Shown here piece by piece: positions 11,105-21,960 of a stretch of DNA of 64,000 bases. A program made the position numbers and the translations under genes. The stretch spans positions 109,095,027-109,159,026 of the forward strand of contig OW121856.1 in NCBI GenBank assembly GCA_933228895.1. Direction: 5' to 3'. Within the stretch, counting starts at the first letter, position 1. Each line of letters begins with the position of its first letter. A model generated the notes under the pieces. The model was not told the DNA's origin and searched no databases. It worked only from the letters and a program-made list of their open reading frames with translations. The DNA is from Platycnemis pennipes. Its lineage: Eukaryota > Arthropoda > Insecta > Odonata > Platycnemididae.

Positions 11105-12790
11105 TTCCAGGAACTCCTCAGCAAGGATGGGGGGACTGAGAGCGATGATCTAGAGGGACAAAAAGCAATAAATGAGGATAACGAGGAAATGACCCAGGAG
11201 CCCTCTAGAGAGGAGGTGGAGGAAACCGTCAGGAAAATGAAGAATAACCGCTCCCTTGGAGAAGACAGCATTGTAGCTGAACTGCTAAAATATGGCGGTC
11301 AAGAACCTCTAACCAATATCCATGAGCTAATCGCTAATATATGGCGGAATGAGGTAATGCCAGAGAAATGAAAGACAGGCTTAATATGCCACACACATAA
11401 AAAGGGTGACAAGCTCTTGTGTGGAAACTACAGAGGTATCACGCTGCTGAACCTAGTCTACAAGATTCTGTCTGGAGTGATAAACAAGAGGTTGACAGTA
11501 TTCGCGGAAAGGATCCTAGGGAGATACCAATGTGGATTCCGACCTAATAAGAGCACAACAGACCAAGTTTTTACATTAAGACAAATGATGGAAAAGTTTT
11601 ATGAGCATGATTTAGACACACATTTTTTATTCATCGACTTTCAGCAGGCATTCGATAGTATAAACCACAGGGAGCTCATGATAACACTGATCCAGCTCCA
11701 AATTCCACCAAAACTTGGTGAGATTTGGAGCCACTGGTCAGGTTGTTAGTACCCACACTGGGAGAAACTAGAGCAAGAGTAAAAGTTCAGAACAGGGTCA
11801 GTGCTGAGTTCAAGTTCAATGCTGGAGTTACGCAGGGTGATGGGCTGCCAGCTGTACTCTTCAACCTGTTCTTCACAAGGTAGTAAAAGCTATAGATTTT
11901 AAGGGAATGATATTTGAGAAGTCAAGTCAGATATGCGCATACGCGGATGATATTGCAATCGCAGCAAGAAGACTGGTAGACGTAAAGCAACAGTATGTGA
12001 TTTTTAAAATGAATCCAACAGAATATGCGTTAAATTTAAAAATAAATAAAACTAAGTACATAAAGATGTCAACAGTGCAGAACCGAAGAGAGCCCCGTGG
12101 ATTAACAATTGATGGTGACACCTTCCAGGGTGTAAGCAGCTTTAATTACCTTGGAATATAGCGACAATAACCTCAGGAGGTGCATACAGGAAAGAACTGA
12201 AGCCGAAAATAGGTCTTTCTATGCCAATTTAAAATTATTCAAGAATAGATTAGTAGGTAGATCACTTAAAATGAAACTTTACATAACGTTAGTACGGACA
12301 GTGGTAACGTATGGTTCAGAGGCCTGGAAAATGACAATGGTGGATGAGGGAAGGCTCAGAACCTTCGAAAGACATATCCTCCGTAGAATATATGGCCCAG
12401 TATATGACCTGACTGGAGTATAAGATATAATGACGAAATAGAGGAGCTGATCGAAGGAAATATCATAGTAAAGTTCATCAAGTCACAGAAGATACGATGG
12501 CTGGGACATGTTGAGAGAATGTCAGGAGAGGAGATACCAAAACGGATGGTTGAAGGGAGGTTATTCAACAGAAGAAGGCAGGGAAGACCTAAGAGCAGAT
12601 GGATGGACCAAGTGCTGTGTGACCTGGGCAAGATGGGAGTGAGAGGCTGGCGGGAGAAAACTGCCAATAGTAGGACGACATGCAGAGCCATAGTGCAGCA
12701 GGCCAAGGTCCACACCGGGCTGTAGTGCCACTAAGAATGAGAGGAAGAAGATTCTTACTACCAAGATTCTTATGATCATGGCTCACTTTC
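11105..12790 (+). pseudogene. RTE-type non-LTR reverse transcriptase, broken
   Basis: The region encodes most of an RT and its C-terminal tail in several frames. Visible in order are EEVEETVRKMKNNRSLGEDS (about 11210-11270), CGNYRGITLLNLVYKILS (11420-11470), RYQCGFRPNKSTTDQVFTLR (11520-11580), FIDFQQAFDSINH with the motif-A aspartates (11630-11670), GVTQGDGLPAVLFNL (11825-11870), and the catalytic CAYADDIAIAAR with YADD at 11940-11951. These are followed by [30 protein letters not shown] (12290-12335), RWLGHVERMSGEEIPKRM (12490-12550) and RRQGRPKSRWMDQV. A TGA after VMPEK near 11370, a TAG near 11747, frameshifts before the YADD frame, and another stop near 12160 and 12421 kill it. There is no upstream endonuclease domain, so the copy is 5' truncated. 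In life such enzymes copy element RNA at a nicked chromosomal target. The RTE-type assignment is from motif style, not a tree. Confidence 0.85.
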
Positions 12791-13169
12791 GTCCAGGTTC
12801 ACTAGCAAGAAGCCTGTTCCACCAGTTGATGGCCTCCCTCTTCAATGTTAAAGTCCCCCACCAACCAGATCAATCTCCCGGTCGCTCCTGGCTCATTGGC
12901 CGGAATTACACATTTTGCATTTTTAGTAAACTTGACCAGTCATTTAAATGAGATAAATATGCGCCTTCAAGTCCAACTAGTAAATAAGTTTTTTCATTCT
13001 TCGACAACGTTAAACTATGAAAATCACAAATATAGGCAAAAAGTATTGTATAAATTATAGTGTCAGGCTTCATTTTCAGGAATTTATCCATTTCAGGGAA
13101 ATGAATACACTTAGCTTAATCCAGCATTGAATAATTGTACGCACGGTCCAAGTTTCAACATATAATGAA
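12791..13169. other. Flank of RT remnant, nothing recognised
   Basis: AT-rich DNA follows the end of the RT remnant. Short overlapping frames at 12845-13091 on both strands resemble nothing known. Confidence 0.45.
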
Positions 13170-13316
13170 TAAATAAAAGTACTCAGTTAATTCCACAATT
13201 TATTTGGAAGGCTTTGGACATTTAAAGGTCATCCTTCGAAGGATGACCTGTAAAGGTTGAAACCGGTCGAGTCATTCCAAATAAATTGTGGAATAGACCA
13301 AGTACTTTTATTTTTA
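13170..13316. repeat. Fold-back repeat with GAAACCGGTC motif (PLE-terminus-like)
   Basis: Arms of about 40 bp at 13170-13209 and 13275-13316 are inverted copies (AATAAAAGTACT and TTCCACAATTTATTTGGAA pair with their complements). The loop holds a perfect inner palindrome (AGGTCATCCTTCGAAGGATGACCT-type, 13226-13249) followed by GAAACCGGTC at 13259-13268. The segment downstream (GTGGAATAGACCAAGTACTT, TTCCACCAAGTA, CCATCGAT to about 13360) recurs near 57600-57735, so this is an end of a repeated element. GATGA, a short CCT/AGG hairpin and GAAAC resemble a worn hammerhead core. Confidence 0.6.
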
Positions 13317-13360
13317 CTATGTCTAAATTCCACCAAGTAAACTTGCCGACCATCGATTTT

Positions 13361-13849
13361 ATGCAATGAAGATGCTATGTTTTCAAACCTGGTTCATACG
13401 TTCAATAGTGGAATTAACTAGGGGTATTCCTTCTACCCGTAAACAATATTATGCTTTCTAACACGTTGGCCGTGGACCTGTAAACGGCGAAAAATATGAG
13501 ACCTAGGTTTTCGACAGATACTTTAAATTTGAGAAAAAAATTAAAGATTTCCTAAAAAATTAAATCAATATTTGCAACTACATTTTCAGCCGACTTGAGC
13601 AATTTCCTACCTGCCAACCCAACACTGACATTTAGAGTGTAGAATCAAATTGTAAAAAAAACGTTCCAAAATGAGAAGACATTTCAGAAGAATTGGAAAG
13701 ACTCCCTTGCTCTGGGACGAGTATGACGTCTATTCATTTATTAAAAAAAAAGAAACTAGACCAAGACCAGCGTTAAACTCTTGAAATGAAAAATAGAACC
13801 GGTGAGCGAGTATTGTAGTCAAGTAAGCCGAACAATTTGGAGAGGAAGG
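13361..13849. other. AT-rich DNA without recognised features
   Basis: No coding sequence or repeat is recognised after the fold-back element's downstream tail and before the next LINE remnant. Confidence 0.4.
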
Positions 13850-14445
13850 AAATAGTCAGAAGAATATTCCAGGCAAAGGAGGCATTCTATCGAAAGAAGA
13901 ATTCACTTACAATTGGAAATACAAGCACGTAAACAGGGATTCAATTTATTAGAACAGACATCTGTAGCATATGACACTGAGGCATGGGCGATAACAGCAG
14001 CAGGGAATTGAATGCTGCAATCATTAAAAATGTTGCACCACAGAAGAATGATGAAAATCACTATTAGGCCAGGTTAAACGTGGGTTGGCATAATGTATCT
14101 GAAAAGAGGTCTAAGCCATATGGCCCCCGCCCACCCTTCCAATTTACATTTTTTAAGTAACGAGGAAATCCTGAGAAGAGTGGGAGTAAAAAGGAAGTAT
14201 TCTGAAAACCTTAGGAATAAGAAAGGACTACTTAATCGGCAATTTCATGAGACATGATAGCCTGATGAAAAATATTGTAGAGGGAAATGTGAATGGCAAG
14301 AATAGCAGAAAAAAAGGTCTTGTACTAGGCATATAGAGCGAGTAGCGAAGGATGTGAATGAAAAAATTTACATGAGTGTAAAATGTTAGCCCATAGGAGA
14401 CTAGTTGAGTTGTTCCAGTCAAATTTAAGGTTTGTTGACTGACAA
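13850..14445 (+). pseudogene. Non-LTR C-terminal fragment (LINE-C family copy 1)
   Basis: Read with frameshifts, the segment gives EAWAITAA, LHHRRMMKITI, EEILRRVGVKRK, NLRNKKGLLN, SLMKNIVEGNVNGKNS, ERVAKDVNEKIYMSVK and AHRRL. This is the usual tail of a LINE ORF2: EAWT(L/I)....W..RRM.KI.W.DR..NEEVL.RV...R.L......R....GH..R...L....EGK..GKR.RGRPR..Y...V..D. Stops and frame changes are frequent. Copies at 15975-16360 and 39530-39760 share the same wording (IVEGKVNGKN, VAKDVKE). Confidence 0.7.
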
Positions 14446-15209
14446 TGATGATTTCCGTAATTGTCTACAACGGGAACTCCTGCGAATTCACAGGTGCATG
14501 CATACATGAACGTGGATTAAGACGTACGCATACATGACAAAACATAATGGTGCTTAAGGGCCACGATAGGCATTACGGGCAGAATGGCTCAAAATAAAGG
14601 AGCACTCGTGATCAGGATACTCTCAACGTGAGCCCTTAAGGAGAAGGAGCTGTTGCAATCAAGACTGTCGGGCCCTGAAAACCTTTGCGTGGAGTGTCGA
14701 ATTCCTACGTGAGTGCGGGATCTGAGCCATGGAAAAAAATGATCATCAAAGAACAGGAGTCTTCGAGATCTCCGGTTTAAATTGACAAAATGAATAGCGG
14801 TAAGGAAGTGTTGCCATTGATTGATTGGCGAAAGCTCACACAGATTTGTATTCGGTCAGACCAATGCTTCAAAATAATCTGTTAAGCATTGAATTAAAGA
14901 ATACGAATGTGAAATACTTTAAAAAAATGCTTTAAAAACTTAAACTATTTTTGGGTGTCGTGGGGGCCATTGACGCATATTGAGCAAGTAGCGAAGGGGA
15001 CAACACCACCTGAAAATCCTCGCGATTCGTTTTTCTGCGTGCCAAACGTTGGCAGGAAATCATAAGTGCCCCAGGGAAAGGAACTTCCCCTCCTAACATA
15101 ATGCGTGAATTTCACACGCCAATGGCCTACTAGTAAGGGGTGGGCTCTACTCCCACCTATCGAAAAACAACCTTCGGGTTAAACACTAATTTTGAACACC
15201 GTTTTTACC
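14446..15209. other. Unannotated stretch
   Basis: No gene, RNA or repeat is recognised between the LINE-C fragment and the next CR1-A tail. Confidence 0.45.
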
Positions 15210-15468
15210 CCGTTTTTCCTCGTACTTTTAGAGATTTGAATAACGGTAAATGTATCCAGTACAAGTGTAGCTATGGATAACATTAGTAGCTGCATGTATG
15301 TATAAGGACTTAAAGCTCACCCAACTAACTGCATGTTTTTGCATGTATGCTTCGCTATATTAATTCTTAATTACAAATTTTATGCATGATATGTAGTGCA
15401 TGTTTGGTGAGAATTCACCCCCTGCCACACACCTTTATGGTGGCTTGCAGGGTATTATGTAGATGTAC
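15210..15468 (+). mobile_element. CR1-A, 3' fragment
   Basis: Similarity begins at TTTCCTCGTAC..AGAGATTTGAATAACGG, equivalent to the FPRTIRDTNN end of the coding region. It continues through ATGGATAACATTAGTAGCTG and the ATGCATGATATGTAGTGCATG block to GCTTGCAGGGTATTATGTAG, with one tail unit. It is a short 5'-truncated copy with no usable frame. Confidence 0.85.
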
Positions 15469-15513
15469 TATTTTTTGTAGTACATACTTCATACTGTATT
15501 ACCAAAACGTCTT

Positions 15514-15966
15514 TCAATTGGCAATAAAATGCAAATTATATGCCCGGCCTTTGGATAGCAGCTCAAATGTCCCGTTCTCTGCCAGGAGCAAGACGAGTCG
15601 TATCATTTCGCGGTTGGGGAGCCTGACCTTTAGGGGCACGACCACAGACAATGTCCAGTCGGCACATCCGTTGGCATGGCAGCCGATGGCCATGGATCGT
15701 TGCGGCCTCAGAAACAACTGACACTTGACGACGCGCCCTTGTTTTCGGAGACCCTTGGCAGCGGCTGTCCGAAGCCATCTCCGAATGCCAAACACCCCTC
15801 TCTCGCCCCATTTGATCATCTGCATGCGTGCGCGTTGCTCTCTAGCGCGAACAACATCCCCCGGAAGCAATGATACCGTGCAGAAAAAAGGGCAACCCGG
15901 CCATCGACCACTGCGAAGAATATAACTTGGACGAAAAATTACAACACTTCTATTAGGTACATGCAC
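15514..15966 (-). other. Uncharacterised 150-codon ORF in GC-rich islet
   Basis: A minus-strand frame of 150 codons spans a locally GC-rich segment wedged between a CR1-A tail and a LINE-C fragment. The product is Arg-rich with no signal peptide, membrane segment or motif I recognise. Long open frames also exist on the plus strand over the same bases (15386-15721, 15725-15925), which is what GC-rich DNA gives by chance. It may be a chance ORF or part of an unknown element; I assign no function. Confidence 0.15.
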
Positions 15967-15974
15967 AGTGCAAT

Positions 15975-16360
15975 ATGGCGGCGAAGCATGAGAAGGCTGG
16001 ATGCATTTTAAATGTGGTGCTACCGAAGAAGTATGAAGATAAAATGGATCGACCGAGTGACAAACGAAGAAGTCCTATGAAGAGTGGGAGAAAAGAAAGT
16101 CAACTGATAACCCTAAAAAAAAGACGGGACAACCTAATAGACCACATCTTAAGACACGATGGCCTGATGAAGACAATCGTCGAGGGAAAAGTAAACGGGA
16201 AGAATGGAGAAGGCAGGCCTCGTATGAGATATATGGAACAGGTCGTGAAGGACGTGAAAGAGAGGAGCTACGTCAATATGAGAATAAGGTTGGCCGATAG
16301 AAGAATCGAGTGGAGGGCTACGTCAAACCAATCCATTAGGATTGTTGACCAATGATGATT
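15975..16360 (+). pseudogene. Non-LTR C-terminal fragment (LINE-C family copy 2)
   Basis: The 126-codon frame contains RRDNLIDHILRHDGLMKTIV, EGKVNGKNGEGRPRMRYMEQ, VVKDVKERSYVN and RLADRRIEWRATSNQS, the extreme C-terminus of a LINE ORF2 (GHILRH..L....EGK..GKRGRGRPR..Y..QV..D). In the first 110 bases the true reading is another frame (RRLDAF, MWCYRRSMKIKWIDRVTNEE), so a frameshift lies near 16090. The copy is 5' truncated and better preserved than the copies at 13850 and 39530. Confidence 0.8.
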
Positions 16361-17159
16361 ATAGTACTAGTCAATATAAGTAACATAAGAAATACATTTA
16401 AAGTCAATAAAATATGGAGGCTTCTATGAAAAACATAATACGAATAATTCGAAGACATTTTTGATACATTTTAGCGATGCGGAGACTTAACTGATTAGCC
16501 GGGTCTTGACAGTGCAGAATACAGCGGGAACAAGCTGCGCAAAGATGATAACAGGAATAAAATTTCCCAGTTATATTTGTAAACTTGTCTGATACATATT
16601 AAAAATTTATACAGTTGTCAGTACGTGTAGACCATGGGAGGGGAGCCCTTTTACGCTGGGAGGCCATCATTGATCCACTGGAGATTTCGAGTGGACTACA
16701 CACCTCCACTCGCGCCGTCACTGTCAATGAGGCGAATACATTTAGAAGCCGACTGATATCACAGAGGCCGAATGAAAGTTACTCAGGATAGTTGCTTCGT
16801 GTCAGCGCACGATAGCAAATTTGATTCAAACTTTTACACACGCCACAGATTTTGTGCACAAGCTGTTTTTCAATGGGGATGATCATGAACTGGTGATTGG
16901 GTCTCAGAACTTCTCGTTTGCATAGTCGGTGGTCATGTGACGTAATCGTACGGGGGTGGGGAAGCAGGGTGGGGGAAAGCGGAAGGGTGGTCAGGATGGG
17001 AGAAGGGTCATCGAGGTCATTCAGGCATTTTAATATTTATGTTCCTGCGAGTTGGGTTATCATTTACCATAACGCAATTTTAAAAAATTAAAGATGAAAT
17101 TTATAGATTAAGGATATCACATGATGAATGTTAGGCAAAATTAATATTATATTAGTTAT
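16361..17159. other. Unannotated stretch
   Basis: No recognised feature. A G-rich patch lies at about 16950-17000. The 64-codon frame at 16897-17091 is not recognisable. Confidence 0.45.
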
Positions 17160-17397
17160 TTTAATAAGCAATTCAGGGTGTTATTTTTCCCTTGCACTTA
17201 CGGCAATTTGATGAATATACACTACTCGTGTCCAATCTGTCCGAAGTGTCCTATGCCTTTACAGAATCCTTCTTGACTGTAGTTAGAAAAGAAACTGTAA
17301 TTTATCTTTTAGTAATTGTTTTTTGTATATTTGAGACACAGATACATCAATGTTTTTTCTCAAGCTTTACAGGTTATACTGAATAAATGAAGTTGAT
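17160..17397 (+). mobile_element. Possible LINE 3'-UTR tail
   Basis: A T-rich, stop-poor stretch ends in TGAATAAATGAAGTTGATTGATTAA, i.e. a polyadenylation-like AATAAA next to a short GATT repeat. Many arthropod LINE 3' ends look like this. No coding part is attached, and no second copy was found in the window, so the call is tentative. Confidence 0.25.
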
Positions 17398-18955
17398 TGA
17401 TTAATTTACATGTTTTTTACAAGTATCAATTAAATCCGGATAGTATCTTTTGAGGGCATAAAAGCGATTACTTATGCTATATGCTTCCCTCCTGAAGCCT
17501 TATTTCAAAAGAGGGGCATTGATCACACGATTAACAATGAAAAGAAAGGTCCTTGGCGAATGAGGAAAACAATGTCTTGAATCTGATGGAACAGCAGGGT
17601 CGGTATGGCAGGGTTTTCTACGCATGGAGAAAAGCCGTTATTTCACGAGAGTAATTTAAACACTCAGGTTATTAAAGGAGATAGTGAAACCTCCGTCACA
17701 AGTGAACGGAATTTTCGTTTCTGTGTAATTAAAAAACATTGAAAAAGTCCACATTTGATCCATTCTATAACACAATAATATGATCTATGCACCTGTACCA
17801 ATATATCGCAGAATATATTACGTTGTTTCATTAACTAAACATTTTCATCTCTAAATAATTCATAAAAATTTCGGCCACAAATTGGAAAGGACTAGACCAC
17901 TCGTGTGGTCTAATCCTTTCGACATATAACGTGTCACTGAATTGGAAGTAGTTTAGGGCCACACACATTTTGATTAGAGTGTATAATTCAATTTTAATTT
18001 CGCCCAAGATCTTCGCTGTCCCCTGGTGATTAATCACCACGTCGCGTCGCTAGTCTCCTCAGGTGGTTTAGTTATAGTTAACAAATTGACGATGTCAAAA
18101 GAATTTAGCCTTGATATTTGAGGTAATGCGATATATTTTACTTGATTCATCAGATTGAGGGAAGTTTTGATACCGCGTTTACATTTTAAGATGGAATGTT
18201 TCCTGGCTAGTTGTGGGGCCATGCTTGTAACACAGGAGCGCTAACACTGGAAACCACCGGTATAACGGAAGCGCCTAGTGCATGTAATTTGATTAACTGA
18301 TAAATCCTTGGAAAAACTGGGGTTTTTATAAACTACGAATGTCAGTATTTGGATTGAAAGAGTTCACTGCGCATCCGAACAGAATTTTTAATCGTCTTCT
18401 GGGACTTAGGAGTAGGGCCATTACTCGATACAATGAAGTCAAGGTTCTCAATAAAATCGTAACTTATTTTCATAGTCTTCACGTTCTAAAATAATCAGGT
18501 AATTTCCATTGTTGACTTTCTGCAAAATAGGGTCTTCGGCTATATTTTTCAATAACACGAACTATTTATGCATCTTCACCGAATTCCTATCAGATAGGTC
18601 GAATCTTGCTGCAAAAATCTTGTCCACAGCTCTTGGCTAACGACATGATAATAGTTGGCATTCGCTCGATTTAAGGTCATGTTCTATTCACATTTCCAAC
18701 AATTCCATGTCACTAATGACTATAAGAACAGTCAGACATTCATTCAGCTCTTTATTTAGGATATATATGTTCTTTTTGGCATTTATTCATGAAGGATGTG
18801 CCTCTGAATGCTGGACGAAGGGAAGAGAGGAGGGAGAAATGCTATTCGGGAAAGAATTCACGAGACATATGATCGAGAATGAGCCATATATTTTGAGACT
18901 GCTCTTTTAAATACTATGCTCATTTTCCAATAATTCATATCCATAATATTCATCC
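17398..18955. other. AT-rich stretch with one short hairpin
   Basis: Only a near-perfect inverted repeat at 17883-17919 (GAAAGGACTAGACCAC, loop TCGT, and its complement) stands out. No gene or element is recognised; ORFs here are 62-69 codons without resemblance. Confidence 0.5.
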
Positions 18956-19550
18956 ACTATTCAGGCCCCACCTTGAGTATGCAGCCAGTGTATGGGATCT
19001 TAATGAATTAGGTTTGATCAGAGAACTAGATAGTGTGCAGCGTAGAGCAGCTAGGTTTCTTAAAAGGTGTTACGATAGGTTGAGTAGTGTTTCAGAATTA
19101 ATACAATAATTAGGGTGGGAGTCATTATCAGAGCGTAGGTTAAAGTACAGATTAAATATATTAGAGAAATTTCAAACGGATAGCTTTACTGAAGATGTTA
19201 GGCATACATTAAAAACACCAACGTATTATGTTAGATTCGACCAGATAAATAAGATTAGAGAGCTACATTGTCGTATTGATAGATTCAAAATGGCATTTTC
19301 CCCCCGTACTATAAGAGACCAGAATAGGCAGCATAGCAAAGGGATAGGTAGGGGAAATATTTTAGAGTATTGTGCAGTGCATCATACGTGTATTAATCCC
19401 TCAAATACTGTAGATACTACGAATCTAGTTGCATGAGACCCTATAGTTGCTTGTTTGCATGTCGGTAGTGCATGCTTGGCGATCTTCACCCCCTGTCATA
19501 CACCCTCGTGTTGGCTTGCAGGTTATCGTGTAGATGTAGAGGTAGATGAA
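18956..19550 (+). mobile_element. CR1-B subfamily, 5'-truncated copy
   Basis: Translation gives FRPHLEYAASVWDLNELGL, ELDSVQRRAARFLK, LGWESLSERRLKYRLNILEK, TPTYYVRF, REL.CRIDRFKMAF and PRTIRDQN, the CR1 C-terminal pattern, in one frame with a single internal TAA near 19110. The coding region runs about 25 codons further than CR1-A to LVA-stop near 19436. The 3' end has the family block (CACCCCCTGTCATACACCC, GGCTTGCAGG) and a TAGATGTAGAGGTAGATG tail. The differences from CR1-A are shared with 51273-51862, defining a subfamily. Confidence 0.85.
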
Positions 19551-20040
19551 TAAAAAGAATAATAATAGAGTTATCATTAGAATCCAGTGTGTGCTACGTC
19601 CGTGTTTTTTTTCTCCTCAGTTCATGGAGCTACACTTTTGTGCCTAACGCACGAATGGGTTTCGTTTATTAGGTATTCACATTAGATATTTATAGGTATA
19701 TAGATAAAATGCAGACACAAACTAGATTTCGAACACTGACGTCCATTTAGCTGCTCCATCTTGTCGGCAGCAATGTTAAACGATTGGCCGTGTGTGCTTC
19801 CGAGGTCACTCACGTCTCCTTCACCCGGTGCCGCCCCAAGAGGCACCACGACCTCCTTCCCGAGTGCTGCGACAAGGCGGGCGCCTGACCGCACCCCCTG
19901 CCACACTCCCCCTATGGCGCCGCTCGGTTTGCTCGCCGCAGCGATATAAATGAATGCCGTGGTCGTTCAAATCCGTACCTCAGCAAAACCTGCCACAACC
20001 TCCTGGTCATTTGGAACGTAGGTATTCGCAGCGAAATTCG
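19551..20040. other. Unannotated, partly GC-rich
   Basis: GC-rich from about 19760 to 20040 with overlapping 62-74-codon frames on both strands. A short CACCCCCTGCCACAC match to the CR1-A end at 19886-19902 is too brief to call a copy. Confidence 0.4.
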
Positions 20041-20706
20041 TTGTCGTCGGAGGATTTCGGGTGCAGCTGCGTATAACGCGTTGTCGGTGTGCGAGCTATC
20101 GCGGTCATTGCAGGACGCATCATCAGGCAATCATAAAATATATTGAAAAGGTTTATGTCTCATATATCTCCATCCCCCCACCCTTTCCTGTGGAGTGTTG
20201 GGGGGTGAGTGACGTGAGAAGGTGGCCGTCACTTAGCCCTGTCCTTGGGGAGTCTGTGAACTTTCCCTCCCTCACCCTTTCCCTCACAGTGCCAACGGGA
20301 GTGTCGTTGTTTGTCTACTTATGGAACCATCCAGACGTATCTTTGCTTCGGAAAAGTCTTCTCCAAGTCGGACTCAGTCGAATGTCATCGTCCCGGTTGA
20401 ATTTCAGGGGGTATTTCTCGATTTCAATAGCCTCGCGGAATAGTCGGCGGTGATTAAATATTTCTTGGGCTAACACCCGCGTCTCGTCAACTATAATCTG
20501 GCGTCCTTCCTCGGATTATGCGTGTTCCGCTACGGCTGATTTCCCCGTGTCCCTATGTGACAAGGCTCTTTGATGTTCCTCGATTGGCATGTCACAGAGC
20601 GACCAGTCTGTTTGACGTATGCTTTCCCGCAGGAGCAAGGGATTTGCGAAAGCTCGCACACCGACAACGTCTTATACGCAGCTGAACCCGAAAGCCGCCG
20701 ACGACG
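20041..20706 (-). mobile_element. Penelope-like fragment flanked by inverted arms
   Basis: Arms at 20041-20102 and 20646-20706 are inverted copies matching at roughly 55 of 62 positions. Translated, they give SSHTDNALYAAAPE on one side and SSHTDNVLYAAEPE on the other. Between them lies a minus-strand GIY-YIG endonuclease remnant (20315-20645). PLEs are known to be bounded by terminal repeats that may be inverted; the structure fits that pattern. The left arm, read on the minus strand, is the element's own 3' side, and the right arm is the inverted copy. Confidence 0.7.
20315..20645 (-). pseudogene. PLE GIY-YIG endonuclease C-terminal remnant
   Basis: Minus-strand pieces in shifting frames read PCSCGKAYVKQTGRSV, IEEHQRALSHRDTGKSAVAE, LFREAIEIEKYPLKFNRDD and LSPTWRRLF, ending at a TAG at 20315-20317. 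This matches the PLE tail: CGK.Y.GQTGR, EH......G...S..AEH, REAIEI....N.N...G..L...W. The YIG glycine position is Lys and at least two frameshifts separate the pieces, so it is inactive. In active PLEs this domain nicks the chromosomal target for reverse transcription. Confidence 0.75.
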
Positions 20707-21960
20707 GTCTCCTAGTCATATCTGCGCCCTGGTAGTAATTCCCCGTAAGGAGGACGTTCCTCGACAGTTGCAACGCCTTTGCGCAGCAGTGTCTTCAGGA
20801 GGATGTGGGGACGGAATGAAGAATTGTTGTAGCCGCTCCCAGAAGAGCGGGGATCATTATATTATGGTTATTGCTGGGGTTAAGAAATCAGCGCATTTCA
20901 GTAGAGGGCATCTGCTTCTTTCCCTACGAACGTATACTTTATCCATCCTGGTGTGAAATCACGGATGCATCTATCGCGATATCGCAATGTTTATCGTTAA
21001 CGCTTACCCCTAGGGTAGCGCAGGGTTAACCATAACCGTCTATTGTGATAAGCGATTTGAAGCGCTGCGCGAAAAATGAAAAATGGAGATGACAGTCTCT
21101 CTGAAATAAGTTAAATAAAAAAATAAGGATAACGTTAGCGCACGCCTTATTAAGATCCATGATCGAGGCCAGGGCGTCTTATCTTTAGGGGATGTAAGAC
21201 AATTCTCTGGCGAAAAGAATAATAAATGCTGTTCTTATGGAGGCGTTTAAAAAGCTGGAATTTTCTAAGAAGGCGTTTTCATTTGAGAAACAGTGACAGA
21301 AATTGCGGGCAAATATTAGTGCAAATGTTGATAAGTAATTGCAACATTTTATGCTGAGCGTGATTTGTATGATTACCGATTTTTTTGGAGATCTGACTCG
21401 ATTACTTGATACATACGTCCACACAAGAAGTGCGGCTTCGAATCCCATCCGGGCGAGTTTTTCTCCAAACCGAGTGATGGATGTGTGTGCGTAGCTCCTC
21501 CTGATGGAGGACTTGTGCCTGCTCTCGTTTCATCAAAAAAATGTAGTTCCGTACGAACGTTATGACAACACTGTCGGTCATGGCATGGAATGCATCTCAT
21601 TCTGCAGAATTTCTTCATTCTTAATGTGAGCGAGCATTACCCTGGGGAATCATAGTAACCTAGTTTTGCTTTCTTTGATTTACATCTTTCTCTCTCTCTC
21701 GTGTATACCAGCTCTTTGAAAAATATGTAGCCGCAGGCTTAGGGAATAAAATTATTGACAACAAGTTGAAGCTGCAAGATATCATAAGAATTTAAATTCA
21801 GATTTATTTTCTCTATTGTATACACGTAATGAATTTGATGTTGCGAGTTCATAGGATAATCAGCTAGGTGGTCGAATAATATCTCGATCATTTTTCGCTT
21901 CAAGATCGATCTTTGCCTCATCCTCTGCGTGTGATTAATTGGTTGTGCCCTAAACGACAT
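20707..21960. other. Unannotated stretch
   Basis: The 128-codon plus-strand frame at 20570-20956 overlaps the PLE arm and is a shadow. A B-box-like GCTTCGAATCCCATCC lies near 21432-21450, possibly another tRNA-like relic, and a (TC)n run at 21687-21700. Nothing else is recognised. Confidence 0.4.

Noticed and set aside
19886..19902. CACCCCCTGCCACAC match to the CR1-A 3' end
   Set aside because: Only about 15 bases match and neither the GCTTGCAGGG block nor a tail follows.
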